DNA from: a virus | Length of the DNA: 64,000 nt | Strand: one strand, 5' to 3' | Virus record (IMG/VR): IMGVR_UViG_3300034117_001582 | Location: 62,001 to 126,000 of that record | In this document: positions 52,078 through 60,110 of the stretch, one piece after another | Numbering within the stretch: the first letter of the stretch is position 1 | Layout: every line of letters starts with the position of its first letter | The notes under the pieces: model-generated | What the model saw: the letters and a program-made list of their open reading frames with translations, nothing else | Databases searched by the model: none | Told to the model about the DNA's origin: nothing | Program-made: the position numbers and the translations under genes

Positions 52078-53841
52078 ATGGAAGATGTCGTATCAAAAAC
52101 ACCTGAGTCCAAAGCCCTTTTAATTTTAGACAATTATGTAGGGTCAAATAACTACATCCTAAATTTAAAACACAAAAAACAAAATAGCAAGTCTTTTATC
52201 CCCACAAGACCACAATCCGACTATATTATTAATTATCATGAGGTACAACCAAAAGTTGCCAAAAAATGGGTTAAGTTAGATTCATACTTTGGCAAAAAGT
52301 TAATGGAAGATAAGATGTACACCAAAGAACCAAAAGAAATTTATGTTGAAAAACTTTTGGTAGAAAAAGATAAATCTTATCACATTTGGGGTAAAATATT
52401 CTCAGGGGACACAACTTATGATTTTTGGATGCCAAAATCAGCAATCATTAAAGATAACGAAGTAAAAAATATTGTTATCGATTATAGTAAGTACCAACAT
52501 AGAATGCCAATGACACACCAACTTGAGGCGATTGAAAAGTTAGTTGGGAACAAAAAGTTTATTTTGGCTGATGATATGGGGTTAGGCAAAACAACCGCAA
52601 CAATTATTGCAGCATTAGAAACGGGAGCAAAAAAAATATTGATTGTTTGTCCCGCATCTTTAAAAATTAATTGGCAACGTGAAATTGAAAATTATTCAGA
52701 TAGACCTGTTTATATTGCAGAAGGTAAGAAATTTTCAGATAAACATGATTTTGTTATTATTAATTACGACATTTTAAAAAATTTCCACGATATTAAAAAA
52801 AAAGATGACTCAACTATTTTAAAATCAAAGTTTGACCTTGTTATTATGGATGAGGCACATATGATTTCAAATCCACAAGCAAATAGAACTAAGATTGTAA
52901 ATGATATCATATCCAAAATAGAAAGAGTTTGGTTATTATCGGGAACGCCAATGACATCAAGACCAATGAATTATTATAACTTATTAAATATCGTTGAAAG
53001 TCCTGTTGCCGCAAATTGGATGGCTTATGCCATAAGATATTGTAATGGGTTTCAATTTAATGTTGGTAGAAGAAAGATTTGGAATGTTCAAGGAGCAACA
53101 AACTTGGACGAACTAAGAGAACGAACTCAAACACACATTCTTAGAAGATTAAAAGAAGAGGTATTAGATTTACCTGAAAAAATAATAACACCTGTTTATT
53201 TAAGGTTGGCATCTAAAGACTATGAAGAGCTCATGGGTGAATACTATGATTGGTACGAACAAAACCCCGAAGAATCTAATTCATTAACAATTCAATTTGG
53301 TAAGTTAATGAAAGTTAGAAAAGTAATCGCACAAGAAAAAGTTAATAATACTATTGAGTTAGCGGAAAACATTATTGAACAAGGTAAGAAAGTTATTATT
53401 TTTACAAACTTTACAGATACTCTACAACAAATTTATCAACATTTTGGAAAATCTGCAGTTTATTTGGATGGTAGTTGTTCAAAACCTCATCGTCAAAACT
53501 CGGTGGATGAGTTCCAAACAAATGACAAAATAATGGTGTTTGTTGGTAATCTAAAAGCTGCGGGGGTTGGTTTAACATTAACGGCAGCCGAAGCCGTGAT
53601 TATGAATGACCTATCATTTGTACCTGCAGAACATGCCCAAGCAGAAGACCGTTCACATAGAATTGGACAAAAAAATTCAACTTCAGTTTATTATCCTTTG
53701 TTTGAAAACACAATTGAAGGGGCCATTTATGATATACTAAATAGAAAGAAAAAAATCATATCAACCGTTATGGGTGATGATATGATGGATGACGCATCAA
53801 CAATTGAGGAAATGTTAAAATTAATTTCTAAAGGTAGATGA
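52078..53841 (+). CDS. SNF2/Rad54-type SF2 helicase
   Basis: The protein has 587 residues from ATG 52078; an upstream in-frame extension would run into the divergent gene and reads as non-coding hydrophobic sequence. SF2 motifs are in order: ADDMGLGKTT (164-173), MDEAHM (DEAH 258-261), LLSGTPM (286-292), KVIIFTNFTDTLQQI, and AEDRSHRIGQ (motif VI, Swi2/Snf2 type). The ~130-residue N-terminal domain is phage-specific. Such enzymes remodel DNA forks or displace bound proteins; T4 uses UvsW for branch migration. It begins a plus-strand cluster leading to the neck gene. Confidence 0.88.
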   Translation: MEDVVSKTPESKALLILDNYVGSNNYILNLKHKKQNSKSFIPTRPQSDYIINYHEVQPKVAKKWVKLDSYFGKKLMEDKMYTKEPKEIYVEKLLVEKDKSYHIWGKIFSGDTTYDFWMPKSAIIKDNEVKNIVIDYSKYQHRMPMTHQLEAIEKLVGNKKFILADDMGLGKTTATIIAALETGAKKILIVCPASLKINWQREIENYSDRPVYIAEGKKFSDKHDFVIINYDILKNFHDIKKKDDSTILKSKFDLVIMDEAHMISNPQANRTKIVNDIISKIERVWLLSGTPMTSRPMNYYNLLNIVESPVAANWMAYAIRYCNGFQFNVGRRKIWNVQGATNLDELRERTQTHILRRLKEEVLDLPEKIITPVYLRLASKDYEELMGEYYDWYEQNPEESNSLTIQFGKLMKVRKVIAQEKVNNTIELAENIIEQGKKVIIFTNFTDTLQQIYQHFGKSAVYLDGSCSKPHRQNSVDEFQTNDKIMVFVGNLKAAGVGLTLTAAEAVIMNDLSFVPAEHAQAEDRSHRIGQKNSTSVYYPLFENTIEGAIYDILNRKKKIISTVMGDDMMDDASTIEEMLKLISKGR

Positions 53842-53849
53842 TATTTATA
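53842..53849 (+). promoter_or_regulatory. TATTTAT motif, 4 nt before the SOD gene
   Basis: The sense sequence GATATTTATATGTTATGG follows the helicase stop directly, inside a 12-bp gap. Confidence 0.3.
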
Positions 53850-53853
53850 TGTT

Positions 53854-54588
53854 ATGGAAGTTAAATATGTAGGGGGCAAACCAACAAAACACAAGTCTTT
53901 TCAAGAAAGAATTAATTCAATAGAACTTAAATTAAACCTTGAGTCAACATCCAAAAAAAATATTATAAGTGAGATTAAAAAAATAAGTATAGATAAACTA
54001 CCTTATGAATACGATTCGTTAAGTAGTTTTATTGATAGTGAAACTATGGAAACTCACTACAAAAAACACTACAAGACGTATGTTGAAAAATTAAATGTTG
54101 AATTAGAAAAGGTTAAAGGTCCTGATTTGGAATTGGAAGAAATAATTGAAAAAATTTCAAAATTCAATCAGGTTGTTAAAAATAATGGTGGTGGGGCTTT
54201 TAATCACGCATTATTTTGGAAAATGATGTCACCAAAAAAACAAACACTAAAGGATCCGTTACTTTCAAAAATAAAAAAAGAATTTGGGTCTTTTGAAAAA
54301 TTTAAAGAAAAATTTGAAGAAGAAGGTAAATTAAGATTTGGTTCAGGATGGGTTTGGTTAATTTTAACTAAAAATAATAGATTAAAAATTATAACAACAG
54401 CAAACCAAGATAACCCATTAATGAATACAGAAAAAGAAAATGGATATCCATTATTAGGTTTGGATGTATGGGAACACGCATACTATCTTAAATATAAAAA
54501 CAAAAGAGACGAATACATTAGAAATTTTTGGAAAGTCGTTAATTGGGACTTTGTTACTGAAACATTTGTTTCCCAATCCAAAAAATAA
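53854..54588 (+). CDS. Mn/Fe superoxide dismutase with N-terminal extension
   Basis: The 244-residue protein has a complete SOD fold after a ~45-residue charged extension ([17 protein letters not shown]). Metal ligands are H68 (METHYKKHY), H118 ([11 protein letters not shown]), D204 and H208 ([20 protein letters not shown]). TTANQDNPL with Q185 and GGGAFNH rather than a Gln there favour Mn specificity. It would convert superoxide to peroxide and oxygen. The gene lies 12 bp after the SNF2-type helicase and before the neck gene. No signal peptide is seen, so it acts in the cytoplasm, or in the virion if packaged (speculative). Confidence 0.9.
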   Translation: MEVKYVGGKPTKHKSFQERINSIELKLNLESTSKKNIISEIKKISIDKLPYEYDSLSSFIDSETMETHYKKHYKTYVEKLNVELEKVKGPDLELEEIIEKISKFNQVVKNNGGGAFNHALFWKMMSPKKQTLKDPLLSKIKKEFGSFEKFKEKFEEEGKLRFGSGWVWLILTKNNRLKIITTANQDNPLMNTEKENGYPLLGLDVWEHAYYLKYKNKRDEYIRNFWKVVNWDFVTETFVSQSKK

Positions 54589-54610
54589 TTAATCCTTTTT
54601 AATTAGCAGA

Positions 54611-54618
54611 TATTTATA
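54611..54618 (+). promoter_or_regulatory. TATTTAT motif, 13 nt before the gp13-like gene
   Basis: The sense sequence GATATTTATATATAAAATATC lies in the 43-bp gap after the SOD stop. Confidence 0.45.
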
Positions 54619-54631
54619 TATAAAATATCTT

Positions 54632-55750
54632 ATGTCTATTGTAATTATCAACGAACCAGAGAGAAGTAAATTATATAAAAGAATACGAAATCTTTTAGGC
54701 GCCCCTTTACGTAGTGTTGAATTGGAAGATGAAATGCTTGACTCATTATTAGAATTATCTATTGAGGATTATGAACAACATGTGCAAGATTGGTTAATTG
54801 AATCTCAATGGACTTCAGTATATGGTTTAAATCTTGATGAACAATCAATTACAAGAGCATTAACTACTCGTAGTATGGATTGGGAAACACAATACACATA
54901 TGCATATTCTAAAATTGTAGGACTACAAGCCGGTGGTGATTCGGTATTGAAAAAAGATTATATTGAATTAGTCGATAACCAACAAATTTATGAAATACCT
55001 GCAGGTAGAGAACTAAATGAACTTCTTTGGTTTTCTCGTTCAGAATTAGATGCGGCTTACTTCGATCCATTAATGGGTGGATTTGGTGGTATGGGTGGTA
55101 TTGGTTTAGGTGGTGGTGCCGGTTTTTCACAAATGGGCACATCGGGTAATTATTTTGTTACCCCCGCATTTGATATATTATTAAGAATGTCAGACATTAG
55201 TATTAAAAGAAGAATTATTACCGGCGATTTAACATATAGAGTTACGGCATTACCTGAAGGAAAAAAAGCAATTCACTTAATGAACGTTCCTGGAGGTAAA
55301 TTTGATTTTGGTAATATGAGACGACATCGTAATAGAGTTTGGTATTGGTATTATGATACTTTTGATAGAGAAGATTGTTTATCAAAAAATCCTGATGTTG
55401 TTAGGTTACCTTCGGACATACCATTAGATAAATTAAGATGGGATAAACTTAATTCCCCCGCACAAACTTGGGTTAGAAGATGGTTTACAGCATATTGTAA
55501 AGAAACTTTAAGTAGAGTTAGAGGTAAGTTTAGTGGTAATCTTAAAACTCCTGATTCTGAGTTAACATTGGACTATACTTCTTTGGCGACTGAAGCAAAA
55601 GATGAAAAAACAATGTTATGGGAAGAACTTAAAACTAGGTTAGAAAGGTTAAGACCAGAAAAAATGATGGAACAAAAGGCTTTACAAGCTGAAAATTTAA
55701 ACAAATTATTAAAGTTCAGAGCCTTCCAAAGCCCATACACCGTAATTTAA
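54632..55750 (+). CDS. gp13: Neck protein gp13-like
   Basis: The 372-residue protein starts with RIRNLLGAPLRSVELEDEML, then DSLLELSIEDYEQHVQDWLI. This is the pattern of T4-type gp13 neck proteins (x-x-LGAP-x-x-x-VEL near the N-terminus). A Gly/Met-rich insert (GGFGGMGGIGLGGGAGF, about 148-166) interrupts the domain, and a C-terminal charged helix follows. T4 gp13 (309 residues) helps join head and tail with gp14. The gene is plus-strand, unlike the other neck/tail genes, with a small gene 4 bp downstream. Confidence 0.75.
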   Translation: MSIVIINEPERSKLYKRIRNLLGAPLRSVELEDEMLDSLLELSIEDYEQHVQDWLIESQWTSVYGLNLDEQSITRALTTRSMDWETQYTYAYSKIVGLQAGGDSVLKKDYIELVDNQQIYEIPAGRELNELLWFSRSELDAAYFDPLMGGFGGMGGIGLGGGAGFSQMGTSGNYFVTPAFDILLRMSDISIKRRIITGDLTYRVTALPEGKKAIHLMNVPGGKFDFGNMRRHRNRVWYWYYDTFDREDCLSKNPDVVRLPSDIPLDKLRWDKLNSPAQTWVRRWFTAYCKETLSRVRGKFSGNLKTPDSELTLDYTSLATEAKDEKTMLWEELKTRLERLRPEKMMEQKALQAENLNKLLKFRAFQSPYTVI

Positions 55751-55754
55751 TTTT

Positions 55755-56087
55755 ATGCCAATATTTAAATCCTTACCCTCTAAAAGAATCATTAACGGTT
55801 ATGAGATAATTACGTCTGATAATGCCATCGTTACCGATAAATCATACTCAACAAATGGAGAGTCAACAATTGTTATAAAAACTGTTGATGTTTGTGATTT
55901 ATTTTTAAATTCAAAGACTACCGACCATATCGTAATAAAAGCATTAACAAGAGTTAACGTTAAGGCTGACTCACTCATTGACGAAGAATTTGATGAAATT
56001 GAATTAGATAAAGGTGCTTGTGTTGAATTTAAAAAAATCGGAGACTTTTGGTATATTTTATCTTCAGATGGTATGAAAAACTCTTAG
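55755..56087 (+). CDS. Small unknown protein after neck gene
   Basis: The 110-residue beta-rich protein (KRIINGYEIITSDNAIVTDK; STIVIKTVDVCDLFLN; ELDKGACVEFKKIGDFWYIL) has no motif I recognise. The pattern of strands around a final FWYILSS is reminiscent of small phage decoration or fibre-base proteins, but this is weak. It lies 4 bp after the gp13-like gene and its end overlaps the facing DNA polymerase gene by four bases, so no terminator separates them. Confidence 0.55.
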   Translation: MPIFKSLPSKRIINGYEIITSDNAIVTDKSYSTNGESTIVIKTVDVCDLFLNSKTTDHIVIKALTRVNVKADSLIDEEFDEIELDKGACVEFKKIGDFWYILSSDGMKNS

Positions 56088-58909
56088 TCAAAACTAAGGG
56101 ACATTAAATCTCCATCAACATCAAATTCATATAATTCTTCAGAATCCACTTTAATATTTTTATTAACCACCTCTAACATTAATTTTCTGTTACTTTCAAC
56201 AGAATCAGTATTAACCATAGATAAAGTATCATCAATATACATATAGTAAGGGTCGATACCCACACTTTGCCAAAACGATATTTCAGTATCAGATAATGTT
56301 AATACCTCCTCAAGGGTATCTTGGTGAAACTCTTTCATTGGGTATCCTCTAACAAGTTCCGTTTGTGATTTTGTAAAAATAGGTTGGTCTTTAGGGTCTT
56401 CAATTAAAATATCTTCTCTAATTTCAGGACTATAAACAACTAACAAGGGCTCAATTCTTTTATTAAATGCCGCCAAATATCTTGGTACGTTATACTCACC
56501 TAACAAATCAGGATTCATTTCAATTTCCCTCTCATCAATCATATAACAATTTAACACCAAAGAATCTTTTCTTTTTTGAACATCTCCGTGTGATTTTCTT
56601 TCTCCGTTGTTAACATAAAAAATGGTATCTCCAAGTCCCGGACTTTTATTTGCTTGTAATAATAATTCCATATGTGCTTGTCGTGACATCATACTTCCAG
56701 ACTTTGTTGTCTTTGTGATGTGAACTTTGTAGTCCTCTAAGGATTGTTTAACACGAGCCTTGTTTGCGATTTTAGATAATGGAATTTCTTTGTAAAAGAT
56801 TTTATTTACATACTCATAATAAAAATCTAAAAATTCAGAACCCTTACCATCAAGCAACATCCTAAGACCCTTGTCTAAAAATTCTGCAACATATGTTTGT
56901 AATTTTTTAGATTTAATTGAATTACCTGTTAATTTTACTTTTCCTTTATCGGTAAGAAGCGCGTAGTTTTTACGAGCAACATTAATCGTTGCTGGCCATA
57001 CCCCATCAATATCAAGACCCATTTCATTTCTCATAAATAAATCATTATACTCTGCAACATCGGCTTCCGAACCAACATATTCTTTACCCTCCTTAACTAA
57101 CCCATTAAGGCCTTTACCGATATATTTGTATTCGACGCGTTCTTGAGGTGTTTCAAAGTTAACCCCATCCGTATCCATTACTAATGGAACGTAACCTCTT
57201 TTCATAAAGTACATAATCATCTGTCGAAGGTATTGTCTACCCGTACAGGTAATTTGTTCACCCATATCAATATCTCCCCATGGAAATACGTGAGGAGCCG
57301 ATAATGAACCAAAGAACGCGTTAATAAAGATTTTAATTGGTAATTGTTTTCTATCGTATGAAATTGCAAGTTTAGGGTCAGACGTTTTAAATTCACCCGC
57401 TAAGTTCTTATACATGATACGAGTATCTCTAAAATACTTTAACATGCTCTTCATTGCTCCTGTAACATCACATTTAGGAAATACATCGTGAACTAACTGA
57501 ATAGATGGGTATAGTGAAGAGTAGTCAAGTTTCAATACGTTTCTTGAGTACCCAACTTGAACCAAACGTGATAATCCACCCGTAAACTTTCTTTTCTCTA
57601 ATTTTTTAGGTATTGCTAATTTATGTTTGTATGACCATGAACACATAATCATTTTCCATAAAGTTGCAGTACCCATCGTTGAAAGTCTTTCATACGTGGT
57701 TGGTACAAGTTTGGACAATAAAAAGTTTGCTTGATTAAATTGCTCATCAACCACCATCGTCTCATAAAGGTCATCGTCCAAGTATCGTTCAATAATATTG
57801 GAACCTTTTACTTCTAAAAACTTACCAGGGAATCTTTCCATAAGATTTTCTGTTCCTGGCATACCAACCTTTTTAAACCCACCACTTTCAGGATTTAAAT
57901 AATAATCTTCATTATCGAAATATATTTTACCAATCTTATCCCCTTCCACATAAACACGACTTGTCTTTTCTGCCTCAATAAACTTGGTAATATATTTCAA
58001 AGACCAACTCTTAATGTCTGAGTTAATCGCTTGCGCTCTACGAACCGCATGAGCAATATCTACAATATTATATCCCCACATTTGAGTTTGAACATAAGGT
58101 TCCATTTCATTTGCCAACTTTAAGATACCGTCTTTTTGTTTTAACGAATAATCGGGATGTAAGGTCTTTGATATTTTTTTAATATTTAAGTTTAATAATT
58201 CAGCTCTTTTTAAAATGTAAGGAAAGTCAAAGAATGCTGAGTTGTAACCCCCAATTAGTGATGGCTTTAACTCATCAATTGTTCTAAAGAATTCAACAAT
58301 CATTTGTCTTTCTTCATCTTCATTTTGTGCAGATAACAATTTTAGAAAACCACGATTATCTCTCATCCCAATTAAGAACATTTTACTGGTCTTAGGGTCT
58401 AACCCCGTGGTCTCAATATCGAATACAAATCTGTGAATATCATCGTATTCGTCAAACCCTTTAAATAGTCTTTTACTTTTTTGAATTAAATATTGTTCAA
58501 CAGGAGAAAGTATGGTTATACAATCTGAGTTATCTCGACCCCACGGATCAAGACCACCACCTTTAAAAAAGTTTATAAGGTTGGAATACGTCTTTGTTGT
58601 TTTAACCAAATAGGTTAATCCTTGTTGTAGTCGTTCGTCTCCGTGGTCTTCTAATTTTTCAATAAGAATTCCATTTTCACTCATCGCACGTTTTTGTGCG
58701 TGTTTGTCGTTCTTGTAAAAGTTTTTACCCTTCAAGTCACCAACCCAAGCAAACGGAATGAATGTGTCAGGACGTAACATTTTTCCCTTAACGGGGTCCT
58801 GAATAACTTTATATATTTTTGAGGTTTTATAATCGTATTCGAGTGAAACGATATATTTTTCATCATCTTCTCCTAAAAGAAAACGTTCAATTTCTTCTTG
58901 TGGTACCAT
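56084..58909 (-). CDS. gp43: DNA polymerase, B family (gp43-like)
   Basis: The 941-residue replicative polymerase has a 3'-5' exonuclease domain (Exo I FVFDIETTGL with D164/E166; Exo II GGYNSAFFDFPY) and polymerase motifs A (LDYSSLYPSIQ, D462), B (KIFINAFFG, 526-534) and C (MDTDGVNFE, D579/D581). Motif C reads DTDG, where T4 and most relatives have DTDS, and motif B has FFG in place of the usual YG. The length is close to T4 gp43 (898). It lies 4 bp into a convergent overlap at its 3' end, and a 17-bp palindrome sits in its leader. Confidence 0.95.
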   Translation of the reverse strand: MVPQEEIERFLLGEDDEKYIVSLEYDYKTSKIYKVIQDPVKGKMLRPDTFIPFAWVGDLKGKNFYKNDKHAQKRAMSENGILIEKLEDHGDERLQQGLTYLVKTTKTYSNLINFFKGGGLDPWGRDNSDCITILSPVEQYLIQKSKRLFKGFDEYDDIHRFVFDIETTGLDPKTSKMFLIGMRDNRGFLKLLSAQNEDEERQMIVEFFRTIDELKPSLIGGYNSAFFDFPYILKRAELLNLNIKKISKTLHPDYSLKQKDGILKLANEMEPYVQTQMWGYNIVDIAHAVRRAQAINSDIKSWSLKYITKFIEAEKTSRVYVEGDKIGKIYFDNEDYYLNPESGGFKKVGMPGTENLMERFPGKFLEVKGSNIIERYLDDDLYETMVVDEQFNQANFLLSKLVPTTYERLSTMGTATLWKMIMCSWSYKHKLAIPKKLEKRKFTGGLSRLVQVGYSRNVLKLDYSSLYPSIQLVHDVFPKCDVTGAMKSMLKYFRDTRIMYKNLAGEFKTSDPKLAISYDRKQLPIKIFINAFFGSLSAPHVFPWGDIDMGEQITCTGRQYLRQMIMYFMKRGYVPLVMDTDGVNFETPQERVEYKYIGKGLNGLVKEGKEYVGSEADVAEYNDLFMRNEMGLDIDGVWPATINVARKNYALLTDKGKVKLTGNSIKSKKLQTYVAEFLDKGLRMLLDGKGSEFLDFYYEYVNKIFYKEIPLSKIANKARVKQSLEDYKVHITKTTKSGSMMSRQAHMELLLQANKSPGLGDTIFYVNNGERKSHGDVQKRKDSLVLNCYMIDEREIEMNPDLLGEYNVPRYLAAFNKRIEPLLVVYSPEIREDILIEDPKDQPIFTKSQTELVRGYPMKEFHQDTLEEVLTLSDTEISFWQSVGIDPYYMYIDDTLSMVNTDSVESNRKLMLEVVNKNIKVDSEELYEFDVDGDLMSLSFD

Positions 58910-58940
58910 ATTTATATTTTTTAGTTTTGGGTTATTATGC

Positions 58941-58957
58941 TCACAAATGATTTGTGA
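58941..58957. promoter_or_regulatory. 17-bp palindrome upstream of DNA polymerase
   Basis: TCACAAATGATTTGTGA is a perfect 8+1+8 palindrome 31 nt before the polymerase ATG, between the start and the TATTTATTAGG motif. It is long enough to be a dimeric-regulator operator. T4 gp43 autoregulates translation through an RNA hairpin, and on the mRNA strand this sequence could pair with itself too, though with almost no loop. Confidence 0.6.
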
Positions 58958-58969
58958 TTTCCCTTACCT

Positions 58970-58977
58970 AATAAATA
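58970..58977 (-). promoter_or_regulatory. TATTTATTAG motif, 60 nt before DNA polymerase
   Basis: The sense sequence TCGTATTTATTAGGTAAGGG resembles the extended motif form, with a long leader containing the palindrome. Confidence 0.4.
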
Positions 58978-58996
58978 CGATTTATATAGTGAAATG

Positions 58997-59350
58997 TCAA
59001 ATGATATTGATATAAAGATTTTCTGCGATTGGGGATACTAACTCACCCTCTTCCAACTGAACTAAAAATTGACCTACGAACCTTCCTTTCTTATTTGTGT
59101 CTTTTTGTACCCATTTATAGTAGATATAATATTCTCTTGGTGAATCAAAATTTCTTCTATATTTTTCTGTAAGGTAGGCCTCTTTCATAAATATTTTTTG
59201 AATACCGTCATCCTCACAAACCATAGAAAATCTTAAAGTTGCATTATCTAAAATACTATAAAAATCTTTACCTGCGTCCGTTTTACCATCAAGAATCACA
59301 TCCATTTTAATTATTGGTAATGTTGAGTTTTGTTGTATAAAAAATTCCAT
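58997..59350 (-). CDS. Unknown protein, possibly virion-associated
   Basis: The 117-residue protein (TLPIIKMDVILDGKTDAGKD; YYIYYKWVQKDTNKKGRFVG; a C-terminal ELVSPIAENLYINII) has a compact mixed fold with a conserved-looking GRFVGQFLVQ strand. No family is recognised. It lies 10 bp downstream of a fibre-like gene, probably in one unit with it and the 644-residue gene, so a structural or assembly role is the most economical guess. Confidence 0.55.
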   Translation of the reverse strand: MEFFIQQNSTLPIIKMDVILDGKTDAGKDFYSILDNATLRFSMVCEDDGIQKIFMKEAYLTEKYRRNFDSPREYYIYYKWVQKDTNKKGRFVGQFLVQLEEGELVSPIAENLYINII

Positions 59351-59360
59351 TTAAATTAAT

Positions 59361-60086
59361 TTAATATATTCTTATTTCAACAGGTAAATTGGTAAAGTTT
59401 GGTGTACTTGATAAAACAAAAGTGGAAGGATAAATATATACTTGCATATAGTAGTTATTGCTAGGTCCTGATTTTGTTCCCATACATATATAAGGTACAC
59501 CATTAGCAAACATATTTTCCACGCTAATTAGAATATTTGAAGATGTAAAAGCACCAGTCTTAGTGGCTCTAATAACACCATTACTTGCAATACTCCACTC
59601 TATGTCATTTGGACTAAGATTAGTACCATCTCCTATTGTGTTTTCTAATTGAGTTACGGTAAATGTAGTGCCATTTAAACTAACCAACGCTTTATATATT
59701 GTGTAAGGTAATCCACTACTAAAACCACTAACGGAAACAGTTCCTCCTGTATTGTTTATTAATGTTAATGTGCCGGCCGAATACGTTCCACCTGTAAGAA
59801 AAGTGTCTTGTTTTGATACTCCAGTTATGTTAGAACCGTCACCATATAAAGTAGTACCACTTATTGTTGTTGCAGATATGGTACCATTAACCGTTAATCC
59901 TGTAAAATTATTAATATTTGTGGTTTTTACCCCTCCTGTTGGGTTTGTTATGGTCAATGTGTTTGATGAAAAGGTTAACGCGCTCACCCCCAAAGCTTGT
60001 AAATAATATAAATTATTATCCATTTCAATGGACGTAAGTTTTGCACCCTTATTATCTGGTGCGACAATTCTAGTAATTAATGGCAT
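59361..60086 (-). CDS. Tail fibre-like protein
   Basis: The 241-residue protein has the repetitive beta-helix style of phage fibres: LTFSSNTLTITNPTGG, LTVNGTISATTISGTTLYGD, GSNITGV and TLTLINNTGGTVSVSG. The segment ATTISGTTLYGDGSNITGV is of a type common in fibre shafts. The C-terminal ~100 residues form a putative globular domain. No chaperone or protease domain is visible. A TATTTATA motif lies 10 nt before the ATG. The spacing to the 644-residue gene upstream is 24 bp. Confidence 0.7.
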   Translation of the reverse strand: MPLITRIVAPDNKGAKLTSIEMDNNLYYLQALGVSALTFSSNTLTITNPTGGVKTTNINNFTGLTVNGTISATTISGTTLYGDGSNITGVSKQDTFLTGGTYSAGTLTLINNTGGTVSVSGFSSGLPYTIYKALVSLNGTTFTVTQLENTIGDGTNLSPNDIEWSIASNGVIRATKTGAFTSSNILISVENMFANGVPYICMGTKSGPSNNYYMQVYIYPSTFVLSSTPNFTNLPVEIRIY

Positions 60087-60096
60087 GTTTTTATTA

Positions 60097-60104
60097 TATA
60101 AATA
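60097..60104 (-). promoter_or_regulatory. TATTTAT motif, 10 nt before the 60086 start
   Basis: The sense sequence TTATATTTATATAATAAAAAC lies in the 24-bp gap after the 644-residue gene. Confidence 0.45.
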
Positions 60105-60110
60105 TAAAGT

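Noticed and set aside
58909-58916. T4-like late box TATAAATA directly at the polymerase ATG
   Set aside because: It overlaps the start codon and is in the opposite orientation to the recurrent motif, so it cannot drive a leader-bearing transcript of this gene.
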